DNA of 64,000 nt from Pseudoclavibacter sp. AY1H1 (GCF_002931055.1 NZ_PSXX01000003.1:1-64000); one strand, 5' to 3'; positions 37,384 to 47,667 are shown, numbered from the stretch's first letter. Numbers and translations are program-made. Notes: a model not told the origin generated them from the sequence alone.

Positions 37384-40300
37384 GTGACTGACGCAGGAAT
37401 GGGCAGACAAGCCCAGAGGCCACGGTTCCCGAAGACGCTCGGCGATCTCACCGACCCGAGCAAATGCCCTTCGTGCTTCGAGACCTATGGCGCTCCAGGG
37501 CCGTCCTGCCCCGCCTGCGGCTTCACCCGCGACTCGGCGGTCATCAGCCATCTTCTCGACCTCGGCGCGCAGGCGCGCGGCCCCCTCCTGGCCCGCGGTG
37601 AGTTCATCGTCGCGGCGAACGAGCAGGCCAAGGCGAAGGCCCGCGCGGCGCGACAGGACCAGCTGGCTCGAGCCGAGCAGACACGACTCCGGGAGGAGGA
37701 GCGGGGCAGGAGCCGGGCAAGCGACGCGCTGCTCGCGGCCGACCACGCAAGGCTCCTCGAAGGAGCCGCAGGGCACCTCGGGGCGGATGCCGCTCCGGCT
37801 CCGGCTCCGCGGCAGGGACAGAACACGCAGCAGCGCGGCCAGCACGTGTCCGCGCCGGCGCAACAGACGACGCAGCACCCGGCGCCGCAGCCGGCGGAGA
37901 CCTGGGCCACGCAGCGCGCGCCCTCCGGGTATCAGGCACCACCGGCCCAGCACCTGCCGCCCACCCCGCCAGCTCAGCCGCCCCGGCCCCGTCGCTCGAG
38001 CGTCCAGCTGCTGCTCCTCGTGCTCGGCATCGGGCTCCTCAGCATCGCAGCGGTCGTCTTCCTCACCTTCGCCTGGGTCGTCTTCGGCGTCGAGGTCAAG
38101 GCGGCCATCACCGCCGGCGTGACGCTCGCGGTCATCGCGACCGCCAGCATCCTGAAGCGCCGGAGGCTCTCGGCCACGGCGGAGGGAATCGGCGCGCTCG
38201 GTGTCGTGCTGGTCGTCCTCGACGTGTGGGCCGTCCAGGCCACGGGTCTCCTCGGTGCCGGCGACGTGCCGGGAACGCTCTACTGGGGCATCGGCCTCCT
38301 CGTCGCGACGGCGGCCTTCGAGGCCTGGCATCGCCTCTCGCACCTGCGCGCCCCCGGCATTGCCGCGAGTCTCACCGTGCTGCCCGCCCTCGCCCTCACC
38401 GCGGCCGGAGCCACCGCCACGTTCCTGTCCCCCGTGCAGCGCCTGGTCCTCGCCCTCGTCTTGGCCGGTGCCGCCTCCGCGCTGCACGTTCTGCTGCGCG
38501 TCAGGCCGTCCGTCTCGGCCGCGACGCAGGGCCCACCCGCCGCCGACTCGTTCAGCGGTGCAACTCCGCGCTCGCTCGAGCGCTGGATCCTCTCCGTCAC
38601 AGGCGTCGTCGCCCTGGCCGGCGGCGTGCTCTGCGGCGCGGCGGCGGCAACTGGCAACGACCCCTGGCTCGGGTACGCCTTCCTCTTCCTCATCGCGGCG
38701 GCCTCGGCGGCCCTGCTGGCGTGGCTCGTCAGCCAGGAACGCGGAGCACTCGCCGCACGCAGCCTCCTCATCGCCTTCGGCATCCTGACGGCGCTCTCGC
38801 TCGGGGCAGTCCCCCTGAGCTTCACCGGGGCCGTGCGCCTCGCGCTCTCGCTTGCGGTCATCCCGATTCTGCTGGCCGCAGCCCAGGTGCTCAGATCCCG
38901 ACTCGCCGCGACAGCACGCCCGCAGTCCGCCGCGTTGCAGCTCGCGGTGACCTCGCTGAGCTTCACGACGCTCGCAGCGGCTGCGGTCCCGGTGATCTCG
39001 CTCGGCCTCTCGGTCGTATCAGCCGACTTCGTGCTGTCCTTCGCCGCCGCTGACCAGGCCGGCATGGCGCAGGCGCTCTCGGGCGCCGGGCTCCGAACCT
39101 CGTGGGCCATCGCGGGTGGTGCGCTCGGGCTCGCCGTGGCAGCAGGGCTGCTGCAGCTCGTGCCCGGCCGGATCCGGCAGCTGACCCCCGCCTTCACGGC
39201 GGCGGGATCGTTCCTCGCGCTGTGCGCCGCCGCGAGCGCTCCTGGGGCGCCCGCCGTCACCATCGCGAACCTGCTGATCGCCGCGGCCTCCGTCGCGGGA
39301 GCGGTCGTGCTCGCCCGCGAGCGGCTGGCCGCACCTGCCGCCGCAGTCCCCACGACTGCCCTCAGAATCGTGCTCCAGTGCGTCGCCGGCGTCGCGATCC
39401 TCGCGCTGCTGGCGGCGGGGCTCGCGGTGCGACCCGTCGAGATCGGCGCGCTTGTCGTCGGCGCTGCGCTCACCTTCGGGCTCCGGTTCTCGGCCGGGCG
39501 CACCTCACCGCTCCGGCCCGTCCTCACCGCACTCACGGCCGCGCAGCTGCTCGCCGTCCCCCTGCTCGTCGCGTTCGTGCGGGACGCCTGGAGGACCCCG
39601 GAGCCATCGGGGACGAACCTCGCCATCACGTGCTCCTACCTCGGCATCGCGCTCCTGCTCGCCGCCTCGCTGCTGCTCCCACGACCGTGGCTCTCCGCCG
39701 CCGAGCGCATCCTGCTCGCCTCCGCGGCAGCCCTCGCTGCCTTCGTCGCCTCCTTCGTGCTGCTCGCGCTCCTCAGGTCGAGCGCGGCGCGAAGCGACGA
39801 CGGCGCCCTCCTGACGAACGCCGGTTGGCCGCTCGGAGCCCTCTGGCTGAGCTGCGCCGCGTTCGGCGCGCTGCTGTGCGCCGCGTTCGTGCTCGTCGCC
39901 CTGCGCCGCCGGCAGGACGAGGATGCACCCGCCGTGGTGCCGCTCCTCGCCGTCCTGCCCCCAGCCCTCTGGGCAACGCTCGGGGCGCTCGTCACGGCGT
40001 TCGTGACGGCGCAGTTCCTTCCGCCGGTCGTGGCCTCCCTCGGCGTCGCCGCCGCCGCGCTGGCTGCCGGTGGCACCCTCGCGGCCCGACTTCGCGGCGC
40101 TCAGGGAAGCAGGGTCCTCTCCGCCGAGCTCGCAGCCACCGCCGTCGCGCTCGTCTCCCTCGTGAGCACGCCGTTCTTCACCGGCGCCTTCGGGTCGTCC
40201 GCCGGGGCGCAGTACCTCGCGGCGACGATCGCGACCTCGGCCGCCGTGCCGGTGCTGCTCGCGATCTCCCCCGCAGGGCTGTTCCGCGCGCGAGGACGAG

Positions 40301-42885
40301 CCTCGATCGCCTGGATCGGCGTGGGCCTCCTCACCGCCGCCTGGTACGTCTTCGCCACCGGCACCCCCGGCATCACGAGCTCCGAGGGCGTCCATCTCCC
40401 CGCCGGAGTCCCGCTTGTCGTCTCCGCGCTCCTGCTCTGGTGGTTCGGCCGGGCGCGGAGCGCTGGCGAGCCGGCACGAGCGGCCGCCTTCGTCCTCGCC
40501 GGCGGGCTCGTGCTCTCGACGGTCGTCCCCGCGATCAACTCAGCCGAGACGACCACGGGCACGCTGCTGTACTTCCTCGTCGGCATCGTGGTCGCCCTGG
40601 GGGTCGCCCTTGCAGCGAGCATCCTCAGCGTCCCAGCCCACGCGCGTCCGCTGCTCATCTCGCTGAGCGCCTCGGCCGCCGGCGTGGCCGTGCTCACGGC
40701 GCTCGCCCACGTCGAAGCGAACCTGACCGGCGACCTCAACCCGCGCGGCGTGCTCACCGGCCTGATCACGAGCGTCGAGGCACTCGTGTGGCTCACGGCC
40801 TGCGTCCTGCTCGTCGGCACCGTGTCGTGGCTCCTGCTGCGCCGCGTCTGGGCTGCGGATGAAGCCAGCGCCCGCCGCAAGCTGCTCATCGCTCTCCTCG
40901 CAGCGACCGGCGGCGCCGTCGTCGTCGCGCTCCTGCTCACCACGCGGTTCGAGAGCGCCATCCTGCTGCTCGGCCTGGCGCTGCTCGCGGGCCTCCTCGC
41001 AGCCGTCCTGCCCGATCGCCTCGTCACCGCCGCCGGCCGCGCCGGACTCGCCCTCGTCGGCTTCCTGGCGCTCGCATCCCACGGTGTCGCCGTGGCGGTC
41101 GGCACACCCAGCGGGCCGAGCAGCCCATGGATTCAACAGCAGACCGGCATCACCGTGCTCCTCGTCGGCCTCGTCGCGGCAGCCATCGTCGTGATCGCCC
41201 GAGTGCTCTCCGCCCCGAACCTGCTCGTGAGACTCGCCAGCTACGCCACCACGGTCCTCGCGACCTGGCTGCTCGTCGACCACGTGCAGGCCATCGGAGT
41301 CGAAAGCGTCTCCCCCGTGCAGATCGCCGCCGCAGCCGGAGTCATCGGAGCGCTCACCGCCCTGGCCGGTGTGCTCCTGGCTCCCGAGGGAACGCGCCGA
41401 GGAGACGGGATCGCGCTGCGCGCGCTCGGCCTCCTGACGGCGCTGGCCGGCGTACCCCTGGCAGCGGGAGCCTCACGCGCCCGAGTCGAAGGGTTCGCCG
41501 ATTGGAGCGCGCTTCCGACCGCAGTCGCCCTGCTCGCGGCCGCCGCCATCGTCGCGAGCCTCCACGTCGGGGCGCGCTCGCCGTACTCGATCCTCCGCTA
41601 CCTCGGCGTGCCGGTGCTCGCGCTCGCGTGGGTCTGGGAGGTGCTCGGGAACTGGGACGGCTCTTCCTTGTTCGTGGCCTTCGGCGGAGCGTTCCTCGTG
41701 TTCTTCGCAGCCGGCACCGCGACTGCCGCGAGCGGCCGTCTCGGCGACGAGCCCCGTCCGCCAAGCGTCGAGAGCCTCCTGTGGCTGGCAGCGGCACCCG
41801 GCATCTGGCTCAGTGCGGGCGCGATCGCCGCGGTCGCGCAGCCCCTCGACGAACCCGGCGCCCGCATCCTGTCGCTCTCGGTGCCGGAGCTCGCACTCGC
41901 CATCCTGACCCTCGCGCTGGTCGTCGTCTGCACGGTCGCGCCCGTTGCACCCCGGATGCGCGCCTCGGCCAACGCGCTCGGCGTCGGCTCGTCGATCTCG
42001 GCCGCCGTACTCGGCCCCGCCCTGGTCATCGCAGCGCAGGGCCCCCTGACCCCGGTCACCCTGCCGCTCTGGGGTGTCCTGCCTGCCTGCTTCGTGCTGC
42101 TCTTCGCGAGCGCGCTGTGGCGGCGCCAGCACCAGCTCGAGAACCCGCGCCTCGCCGCGCTCGCCTCGACGGTGCTCGTGCCCCTCGCCATCACGGCGCT
42201 GGTGCTCTCCGCCCTCCCGAGCGTCCTGCGACGCGAGGTCGAGAACGGCCAGCAGGTCGCACTCACCTGGGTCCTGGTGCTCTGCGCCGTCACGCTGGCG
42301 AGCCTGGTCCGCCCGGAGCTGCTCCCCACTCTGGCGCCAACGCAATCCGCCCCCGGCGCTCGGCCCTCGCTGCGCGTCCCCGTCCTCGCGTTCTCCGCCG
42401 CCGCCCTCGTCGCCATCATCGGCGTCGTGGCTACCGAGACCCCGGCCCCCTGGCTCGAGCTCGCGACGGCACCCCTCGGCGCCACGCTGCTGGCGGGAGG
42501 CCTGTTCTTCCTCGACAAGCGCCCCGCGCTGCGCAGCTGGGCCGCGCTCACCCCGGGCCTGGCCCTGCTGCTGGTCCCGAGCTACCTGGCGCAGTTCGCC
42601 GACCCGGCGCCCTGGCGTCTCATCGCCCTCGGCCTCGGCGCGGTCGGCGTCACCGTCTGGGGAGCCACGCGTCGCCTCCAGGCGCCGCTCGTCTTCGGCG
42701 CGATCATCACCGCGCTCCACGCGGTCACCGCGTTCCGCCAGCAGCTCGCCGTCGTCGCCGGCGTCGTCCCCTGGTGGGTGTGGCTCGCACTCGCGGGCAC
42801 GGTGCTCGTCGTCATCGCGACCACGTACGAGGCGCGACTGCGCGACGCGAAACGCGCCGCCGCGTCCATCCGCTCGCTCAGGTGA
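37384..42885 (+). CDS. Giant polytopic membrane protein, SCO7613 C-terminal-domain type
   Basis: This 1833-aa protein begins with a zinc-ribbon-like CPSCFETYGAPGPSCPACGF (about 24-43). A charged and then Pro/Gln-rich cytoplasmic linker runs to about residue 200. The rest is an almost uninterrupted series of Ala/Leu-rich hydrophobic helices, several dozen, to the C-terminus. This layout matches the actinobacterial 'SCO7613 C-terminal domain-containing membrane protein' family, whose function is unknown. The GTG start at 37384 is used; an ATG six codons later is an alternative. It stands alone, flanked by a hairpin upstream and the convergent DNA-repair gene downstream. Confidence 0.85.
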   Translation: MTDAGMGRQAQRPRFPKTLGDLTDPSKCPSCFETYGAPGPSCPACGFTRDSAVISHLLDLGAQARGPLLARGEFIVAANEQAKAKARAARQDQLARAEQTRLREEERGRSRASDALLAADHARLLEGAAGHLGADAAPAPAPRQGQNTQQRGQHVSAPAQQTTQHPAPQPAETWATQRAPSGYQAPPAQHLPPTPPAQPPRPRRSSVQLLLLVLGIGLLSIAAVVFLTFAWVVFGVEVKAAITAGVTLAVIATASILKRRRLSATAEGIGALGVVLVVLDVWAVQATGLLGAGDVPGTLYWGIGLLVATAAFEAWHRLSHLRAPGIAASLTVLPALALTAAGATATFLSPVQRLVLALVLAGAASALHVLLRVRPSVSAATQGPPAADSFSGATPRSLERWILSVTGVVALAGGVLCGAAAATGNDPWLGYAFLFLIAAASAALLAWLVSQERGALAARSLLIAFGILTALSLGAVPLSFTGAVRLALSLAVIPILLAAAQVLRSRLAATARPQSAALQLAVTSLSFTTLAAAAVPVISLGLSVVSADFVLSFAAADQAGMAQALSGAGLRTSWAIAGGALGLAVAAGLLQLVPGRIRQLTPAFTAAGSFLALCAAASAPGAPAVTIANLLIAAASVAGAVVLARERLAAPAAAVPTTALRIVLQCVAGVAILALLAAGLAVRPVEIGALVVGAALTFGLRFSAGRTSPLRPVLTALTAAQLLAVPLLVAFVRDAWRTPEPSGTNLAITCSYLGIALLLAASLLLPRPWLSAAERILLASAAALAAFVASFVLLALLRSSAARSDDGALLTNAGWPLGALWLSCAAFGALLCAAFVLVALRRRQDEDAPAVVPLLAVLPPALWATLGALVTAFVTAQFLPPVVASLGVAAAALAAGGTLAARLRGAQGSRVLSAELAATAVALVSLVSTPFFTGAFGSSAGAQYLAATIATSAAVPVLLAISPAGLFRARGRASIAWIGVGLLTAAWYVFATGTPGITSSEGVHLPAGVPLVVSALLLWWFGRARSAGEPARAAAFVLAGGLVLSTVVPAINSAETTTGTLLYFLVGIVVALGVALAASILSVPAHARPLLISLSASAAGVAVLTALAHVEANLTGDLNPRGVLTGLITSVEALVWLTACVLLVGTVSWLLLRRVWAADEASARRKLLIALLAATGGAVVVALLLTTRFESAILLLGLALLAGLLAAVLPDRLVTAAGRAGLALVGFLALASHGVAVAVGTPSGPSSPWIQQQTGITVLLVGLVAAAIVVIARVLSAPNLLVRLASYATTVLATWLLVDHVQAIGVESVSPVQIAAAAGVIGALTALAGVLLAPEGTRRGDGIALRALGLLTALAGVPLAAGASRARVEGFADWSALPTAVALLAAAAIVASLHVGARSPYSILRYLGVPVLALAWVWEVLGNWDGSSLFVAFGGAFLVFFAAGTATAASGRLGDEPRPPSVESLLWLAAAPGIWLSAGAIAAVAQPLDEPGARILSLSVPELALAILTLALVVVCTVAPVAPRMRASANALGVGSSISAAVLGPALVIAAQGPLTPVTLPLWGVLPACFVLLFASALWRRQHQLENPRLAALASTVLVPLAITALVLSALPSVLRREVENGQQVALTWVLVLCAVTLASLVRPELLPTLAPTQSAPGARPSLRVPVLAFSAAALVAIIGVVATETPAPWLELATAPLGATLLAGGLFFLDKRPALRSWAALTPGLALLLVPSYLAQFADPAPWRLIALGLGAVGVTVWGATRRLQAPLVFGAIITALHAVTAFRQQLAVVAGVVPWWVWLALAGTVLVVIATTYEARLRDAKRAAASIRSLR

Positions 42886-42914
42886 GCGCGCCGGCTGTCA
42901 GCTCGCGAAGAACG

Positions 42915-43877
42915 TCAGAGCTGGCAGCCGGGGCACCAGTAGAGCTTGCGGGCCTGCATCTCCTCGAGGGCGATGGGAGTTCCGCAGACACGGCACGGCT
43001 CCCCGGCACGGCCGTAGACCCAGTGCCGGTCCTCGCGGTTCTCGAGGGCCGCCGCCTTCGCCTTCCCGCGAAGCCCGTCGATCGTCATCATCTGGCCAAC
43101 CTCGACGCCGATCTTGAGCAGCTTCGTCCAATCGCGCCACAGCTCCCTGAGCTGCTCGTCGGTGAGCTGCGAGGTCGGCGTGTGCGGGTTGATGCCCGCC
43201 CGGTAGAGCATCTCGGCCCGGTACACGTTGCCGATGCCGCTCACGATCTGCTGATCCATGAGCACGATGCCGATGGGCGTGCGCTTGCCCCGCGCACGCT
43301 CGAGGAAGCGCGCCTCCGCCTTCGCGCCGCGGTCGACGAGCGGGTCCGGGCCCAGCTTCTCGATGCGCGCAGCGACCTCGTCGCCCGTCATCAGCTCACA
43401 CGCGGTCGGACCACGGAGGTCGGCACACGTCTCCGCGGTGAGGAGCCGCAGCCGCACTGCCCCGACGGGCTCCGGCGGCCACTGCGAGAGCTCCTGCTCG
43501 CGCTCAGCCTCGGCCATCTTCAATCGCGTGCGCCTCGGGGCCCCGATGCTCGAGAGCGAGGTCTCACCCCGCGAGTCCTCGATCGTCACGCCGGGACGGG
43601 TGCGCGAGTACTCGCCGGTCTGCCCGAGCGTCGTCGAGACCTGACCGGAGAAATCCCAGGCACCGTAGATGCCGAGGTGCACGCGCAACCAGACGCCGCC
43701 CTCGAATCGCGAGAACATGTGCTTGCCGACCGCGAAGGTCTCGACCATCTCGCGGCCGTCGATCTCGGCAGCACCCTCGACGAAGCGCCCCTGCGGCGAG
43801 GACGCCGAGACGACACGCCCCGCATAGTTCGCAGTGAACTGGCGGGCTATTCGGTGGACGGAGTGACCCTCAGGCAT
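42915..43877 (-). CDS. nei: Endonuclease VIII-like DNA glycosylase (Fpg/Nei family)
   Basis: The 320-aa enzyme would excise oxidised bases and nick the abasic site. The N-terminus MPEGHS provides the catalytic Pro2 and Glu3 after Met removal, and FAVGKHMF supplies the conserved Lys. The helix-two-turn-helix segment QQIVSGIGNVYRAEMLYRAGI is intact. The C-terminal zinc finger has CRVCG and CPGC. PEGHS rather than PELPE favours the Nei branch. It overlaps rpiB by eight bases, and both belong to a leftward operon with the thiol oxidoreductase gene. Confidence 0.92.
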   Translation of the reverse strand: MPEGHSVHRIARQFTANYAGRVVSASSPQGRFVEGAAEIDGREMVETFAVGKHMFSRFEGGVWLRVHLGIYGAWDFSGQVSTTLGQTGEYSRTRPGVTIEDSRGETSLSSIGAPRRTRLKMAEAEREQELSQWPPEPVGAVRLRLLTAETCADLRGPTACELMTGDEVAARIEKLGPDPLVDRGAKAEARFLERARGKRTPIGIVLMDQQIVSGIGNVYRAEMLYRAGINPHTPTSQLTDEQLRELWRDWTKLLKIGVEVGQMMTIDGLRGKAKAAALENREDRHWVYGRAGEPCRVCGTPIALEEMQARKLYWCPGCQL

Positions 43878-44415
43878 TCCCCGCCGGCGTCTCAGACTCC
43901 ACCATCGGCGGCACGACGGTGCCGACGGCGCCGAGCACCGACTTCCCGGCGATCTTGCCGGTCTGCTCGTACTCGGCGAGCTGCGAGATACGGCGCAGGT
44001 GGCGCTCTTCTCCCGGGAACGGCTCGGCGATGAAGATGTCGATGAACCGCAGCACATCCACGATCTCGTGCTGCCTCGCGCCGATGGAGATCACGTTCGC
44101 GTTGTTGTGCTCGCGCGCCAGCTGCGCCGTGGCGTCGCTCCACGCCAGCGCCGCACGCACACCCGTGACCTTGTTGGCCGCGATCTGCTCGCCGTTGCCA
44201 GAACCGCCGAAGACGACGCCGAGCGACTTCGAGCCGTTGGCCCAGTCGTTGGCGACAGCCTGCGCGGCGTTGATGCAGAACGACGGGTAGTCGTCGAGGG
44301 CGTCGTACTCGGACGGGCCGTGGTCGACGACCTCGTGACCCTGATCGCGCAGGTGCTCCTGCAGCTGCTGCGAGAACTCCAGTCCAGCGTGATCCGTCGC
44401 CACGTGGATGCGCAT
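43870..44415 (-). CDS. rpiB: Ribose-5-phosphate isomerase B
   Basis: The 181-aa RpiB/LacAB-fold isomerase interconverts ribose-5-phosphate and ribulose-5-phosphate in the pentose phosphate pathway. It starts MRIHVATDHAGLEF and carries GGSGNGEQIAANKV, in which Glu takes the catalytic-base position used in actinobacterial RpiB, where E. coli RpiB has Cys. The C-terminus is somewhat longer than usual. TGATG overlap links it to the upstream gene. Confidence 0.95.
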   Translation of the reverse strand: MRIHVATDHAGLEFSQQLQEHLRDQGHEVVDHGPSEYDALDDYPSFCINAAQAVANDWANGSKSLGVVFGGSGNGEQIAANKVTGVRAALAWSDATAQLAREHNNANVISIGARQHEIVDVLRFIDIFIAEPFPGEERHLRRISQLAEYEQTGKIAGKSVLGAVGTVVPPMVESETPAGNA

Positions 44416-45023
44416 CAGTCGAACACCGGTCCGCGGGTGCGGCTGCGCTTGAGCTCGAAGAAGCCATCGACCGACGCGGCCATCACGACGCCGTCGAACA
44501 GGCGAAGCGCCTCCTCGCCCTTCGGCGCAGGAGAGACGACGGGGCCGAAGAAGGCGACGCCGTCGATGGCGATGATCGGCGTTCCGACCTCGTCACCGAC
44601 ACGCTCCATGCCGGAGAGGTGGCTCGCGCGGTAGCGCTCGTCGAACTCGCCGGCGTCGGCACGCTCGACGATCGACTCGGGGATCTCCAGCTCGGTGATC
44701 GCCTCCTGCAGCACCTCGTCGCGGTCCTTGCGCCCACCCGGGTGGATGCGCGTGCCGAGCGCGTCGTAGAGCGCCTTGACCTTCTCGTTGCCGAGGTCCT
44801 GCTCGACGCCGGCGACGACGCGGCCGAGGCGAGAGGTTCCCTGCAGCATGTCGCGGTACGACTGCGGGATGTCCTTCTCCTCGTTGAGGAGCTCGAGGCT
44901 CATGATGTGCCAGGTGATGTCGAGGTCACGATGGCGAGCGACCTCGTCGATCCATCGCGAGGTCATCCAGGCGAATGGGCAGATCGGGTCGAACCAGAAA
45001 TCTACTTTGATCGGTGCGGGCAT
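44415..45023 (-). CDS. Mycothiol-dependent nitroreductase/DsbA-family oxidoreductase (Rv2466c-like)
   Basis: The 202-aa thioredoxin-fold protein matches the Rv2466c pattern through its length: DFWFDPICPFAWMTSRW, ITWHIMSLELLNEE, VGTPIIAIDGVAFFGPVVSPAPKGEEALRL and FFELKRSRT. Rv2466c uses mycothiol to reduce substrates through a CPxC site. Here the site reads C15-P-F-A18, so the resolving cysteine is missing and a monothiol mechanism is expected. The ATG at 45023 is preferred for ribosome-site spacing, though another ATG lies two codons upstream. It is the first gene of the leftward rpiB-nei operon. Confidence 0.87.
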   Translation of the reverse strand: MPAPIKVDFWFDPICPFAWMTSRWIDEVARHRDLDITWHIMSLELLNEEKDIPQSYRDMLQGTSRLGRVVAGVEQDLGNEKVKALYDALGTRIHPGGRKDRDEVLQEAITELEIPESIVERADAGEFDERYRASHLSGMERVGDEVGTPIIAIDGVAFFGPVVSPAPKGEEALRLFDGVVMAASVDGFFELKRSRTRGPVFD

Positions 45024-45106
45024 ACGCATAAGCCTACTCGGCAGGACTAGGCTGGCCGCGCCGCAAGCCCGGAACCTCCGGGCTCCCTCACACCAAAGGA
45101 GCTGGA

Positions 45107-47662
45107 ATGCCCGGAGAGAACCTGACTCGCGCTGAGTCGGTCGAGCGTCGAGGAGTTGTGCTCGGCGTCGAGCACTACGACGTCGCACTCGACCTCACGA
45201 CGGGTCCTGAGACGTTCCGCTCGATCACGACGGTCACGTTCTCGGCGGTTCCCGGCTCGTCCACCTTCATCGACGCCATCACACGCCAGGTGCACAGCGT
45301 CGTGCTCAACGGCGAGGCGCTCGACGTCGCCGCCGTGAACGACGGGGTGCGCATCCAGCTGCCGAACCTCGCCGAGCACAACACGCTCACGGTCGACGCG
45401 GACGCGATCTACATGAACACGGGCGAGGGCCTGCACCGCTTCGTCGACCCCGCCGACGGCGAGGTGTACCTCTACTCGCAGTTCGAGGTGCCCGACTCCC
45501 GCCGCATGTTCACGGTGTTCGAGCAGCCGGACCTGAAGGCGAACTTCACGTTCCACGTCACGGCCCCCGCGGCGTGGCAGGTCATCTCCAACGAGCCGTC
45601 GCAGGCGCCTCAGCCCATCGACGACGAGCGTGCCGTCTGGCACTTCGCGACGACGCCGCGCATCTCGAGCTACATAACGGCGCTCGTGGCCGGCCCGTAC
45701 ACGGTCGTGCGCGATGAGCTCACCTCCATCGACGGACGCACGATCCCGCTCGCCGTGTACTGCCGCACGTCGCTCGCGCCGAACCTCGACGCCGACAACA
45801 TCTTCCGCACCACGAAGCAGGGCTTCGAGTACTACGAGAAGGCCTTCGGGGTTCCGTACCCGTTCACGAAGTACGACCAGCTCTTCGTGCCCGAGTTCAA
45901 CGCGGGCGCCATGGAGAACGCCGGGTGCGTCACGTTCACGGAGACCTACGTGTTCCGGTCGAAGGTCGCGGATGCGGTGCGCGAGCGCCGCGTCGTCACG
46001 ATCCTCCACGAGCTCGCCCACATGTGGTTCGGCGACCTCGTCACCATGAAGTGGTGGAACGACCTCTGGCTCAACGAGTCGTTCGCGGAGTTCATCTCGA
46101 CGCTCGCGACCGCTGAGGCCACCGAGTGGACCGAGAACTGGGTCACCTTCAACGCCAGCGAGAAGTCGTGGGCGTACCGACAGGACCAGCTGCCCTCCAC
46201 GCACCCGATCGTCGCAGAGATCCGCGACCTCGACGACGTGCAGGTCAACTTCGACGGCATCACCTACGCCAAGGGCGGATCGGTCCTCAAGCAGCTCTTC
46301 GCCTGGGTCGGCCGCGACGCGTTCTTCGCCGGCATCAACGCGTACTTCCAGAAGCACGCGTGGGGCAACACGGAGCTGCGCGACCTGCTCGTGGAGCTCG
46401 AGACCACAAGTGGCCGCGACCTCACCGAGTGGAGCGCCAAGTGGCTCGAGACGGCCGGAGTCAACACGCTCCGCCCCGTCTACGAGCTGGACGAGCAGGG
46501 GAACTTCGCGTCGTTCGCCATCGAGCAGACGGCGACCGCCGAGCACCCCACGATCCGTCCGCACCGCCTCGCGATCGGCCTCTACAACGTGCAGGGCGAC
46601 GAGCTCGTGCGCATCCACCGCTTCGAGCTCGACGTCGACGGGGCGCGGACCGAGGTGCCGAGCTTCGTGGGCGGTGCGCTCCCGGACCTCATCATCGTGA
46701 ACGACGACGACCTCGCCTACGCGAAGATCCGTCTCGACGAGCACTCGGTCGGCACGGTGCAGCAGCATCTCCCGAAGCTGCGTGCTCCCCTGTCCCGCTC
46801 CCTCGTCGTCAGCTCGCTCTGGGATGCGACCCGGGATGCGGAGCTGCGCGCACGCGACTTCATCCGCACCGTGCTCGGGGTCATCGGCACCGAGACCGAG
46901 TCGACGACTCGCCGCACGGTGCTCGGCCAGCTCATCTCCGCGGCGAAGTTCTACACGGCGCCGGAAGACCGGGCCGAGATCGTCGAGGTCGTCACCGACG
47001 AGCTCTTCGAGCTGGCCAAGCAGGCTGAGGCGGGATCGGACGCGCAGTTCAGCTTCGTCAAGTCGTTCGCCTCTCTCGCGGAGAGCCCAGCGCAGCTCGA
47101 TGCCGTCGCCGCGCTCTTCGACGGCACGTTCAAGCTCGAGGGCATCGACATCGACACCGACCTCGGCTGGGAGCTCCTCTACGCGCTCGTCGCGGGCGGC
47201 CGCGCCGGCGAGTCCGAGATCGCGGCGAGGCTCGAATCCGACCGAACGGCGGACGGCGAGCGCAGCGCGGCACATGCCCGCGCGGCGATCCCGACGGCCG
47301 AGGGCAAGGAAGCGGCCTGGGCGTCCGTCATGGATCGCTCTGACGCCACCAACGCCATCGTGCGCGCCACCGTCGCCGGCTTCGACCGAGTCGCCGACGA
47401 GGCGCTCCTCGAGCCGTTCGTCGACCGCTACTTCGGTCACATCTCGACGATCTGGGCCGACCGGAGCTTCCAGATCGCGGAGACCCTCATCGAGGGGTTC
47501 TTCCCCGCAGGCCTCGCGACGGCACGCGTCCGAGACGCCGCCGACGAATGGCTCGCGAACAACGAGGGGGCGGCGCCCGCGTTCCGCCGCCTGATCATCG
47601 AAGGCCGCGCCGGAGTGGTGCGCGCCCTCGCCGCTCAGGAGCGCGACGCGCAAGCAGAGTAA
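45107..47662 (+). CDS. pepN: Aminopeptidase N (M1 family)
   Basis: This 851-aa cytoplasmic zinc aminopeptidase releases N-terminal residues from peptides. It has the exopeptidase motif GAMEN (267-271), zinc site HELAH (301-305) and third ligand E324 in NESFAEF. The full-length C-terminal helical (ERAP1-like) domain is present. An AAGGAG site lies seven bases before the ATG. It contrasts with the shorter M1 enzyme next to the Pls-like synthetase, which lacks GxMEN and most of this C-terminal domain. Confidence 0.97.
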   Translation: MPGENLTRAESVERRGVVLGVEHYDVALDLTTGPETFRSITTVTFSAVPGSSTFIDAITRQVHSVVLNGEALDVAAVNDGVRIQLPNLAEHNTLTVDADAIYMNTGEGLHRFVDPADGEVYLYSQFEVPDSRRMFTVFEQPDLKANFTFHVTAPAAWQVISNEPSQAPQPIDDERAVWHFATTPRISSYITALVAGPYTVVRDELTSIDGRTIPLAVYCRTSLAPNLDADNIFRTTKQGFEYYEKAFGVPYPFTKYDQLFVPEFNAGAMENAGCVTFTETYVFRSKVADAVRERRVVTILHELAHMWFGDLVTMKWWNDLWLNESFAEFISTLATAEATEWTENWVTFNASEKSWAYRQDQLPSTHPIVAEIRDLDDVQVNFDGITYAKGGSVLKQLFAWVGRDAFFAGINAYFQKHAWGNTELRDLLVELETTSGRDLTEWSAKWLETAGVNTLRPVYELDEQGNFASFAIEQTATAEHPTIRPHRLAIGLYNVQGDELVRIHRFELDVDGARTEVPSFVGGALPDLIIVNDDDLAYAKIRLDEHSVGTVQQHLPKLRAPLSRSLVVSSLWDATRDAELRARDFIRTVLGVIGTETESTTRRTVLGQLISAAKFYTAPEDRAEIVEVVTDELFELAKQAEAGSDAQFSFVKSFASLAESPAQLDAVAALFDGTFKLEGIDIDTDLGWELLYALVAGGRAGESEIAARLESDRTADGERSAAHARAAIPTAEGKEAAWASVMDRSDATNAIVRATVAGFDRVADEALLEPFVDRYFGHISTIWADRSFQIAETLIEGFFPAGLATARVRDAADEWLANNEGAAPAFRRLIIEGRAGVVRALAAQERDAQAE

Positions 47663-47667
47663 GCACG

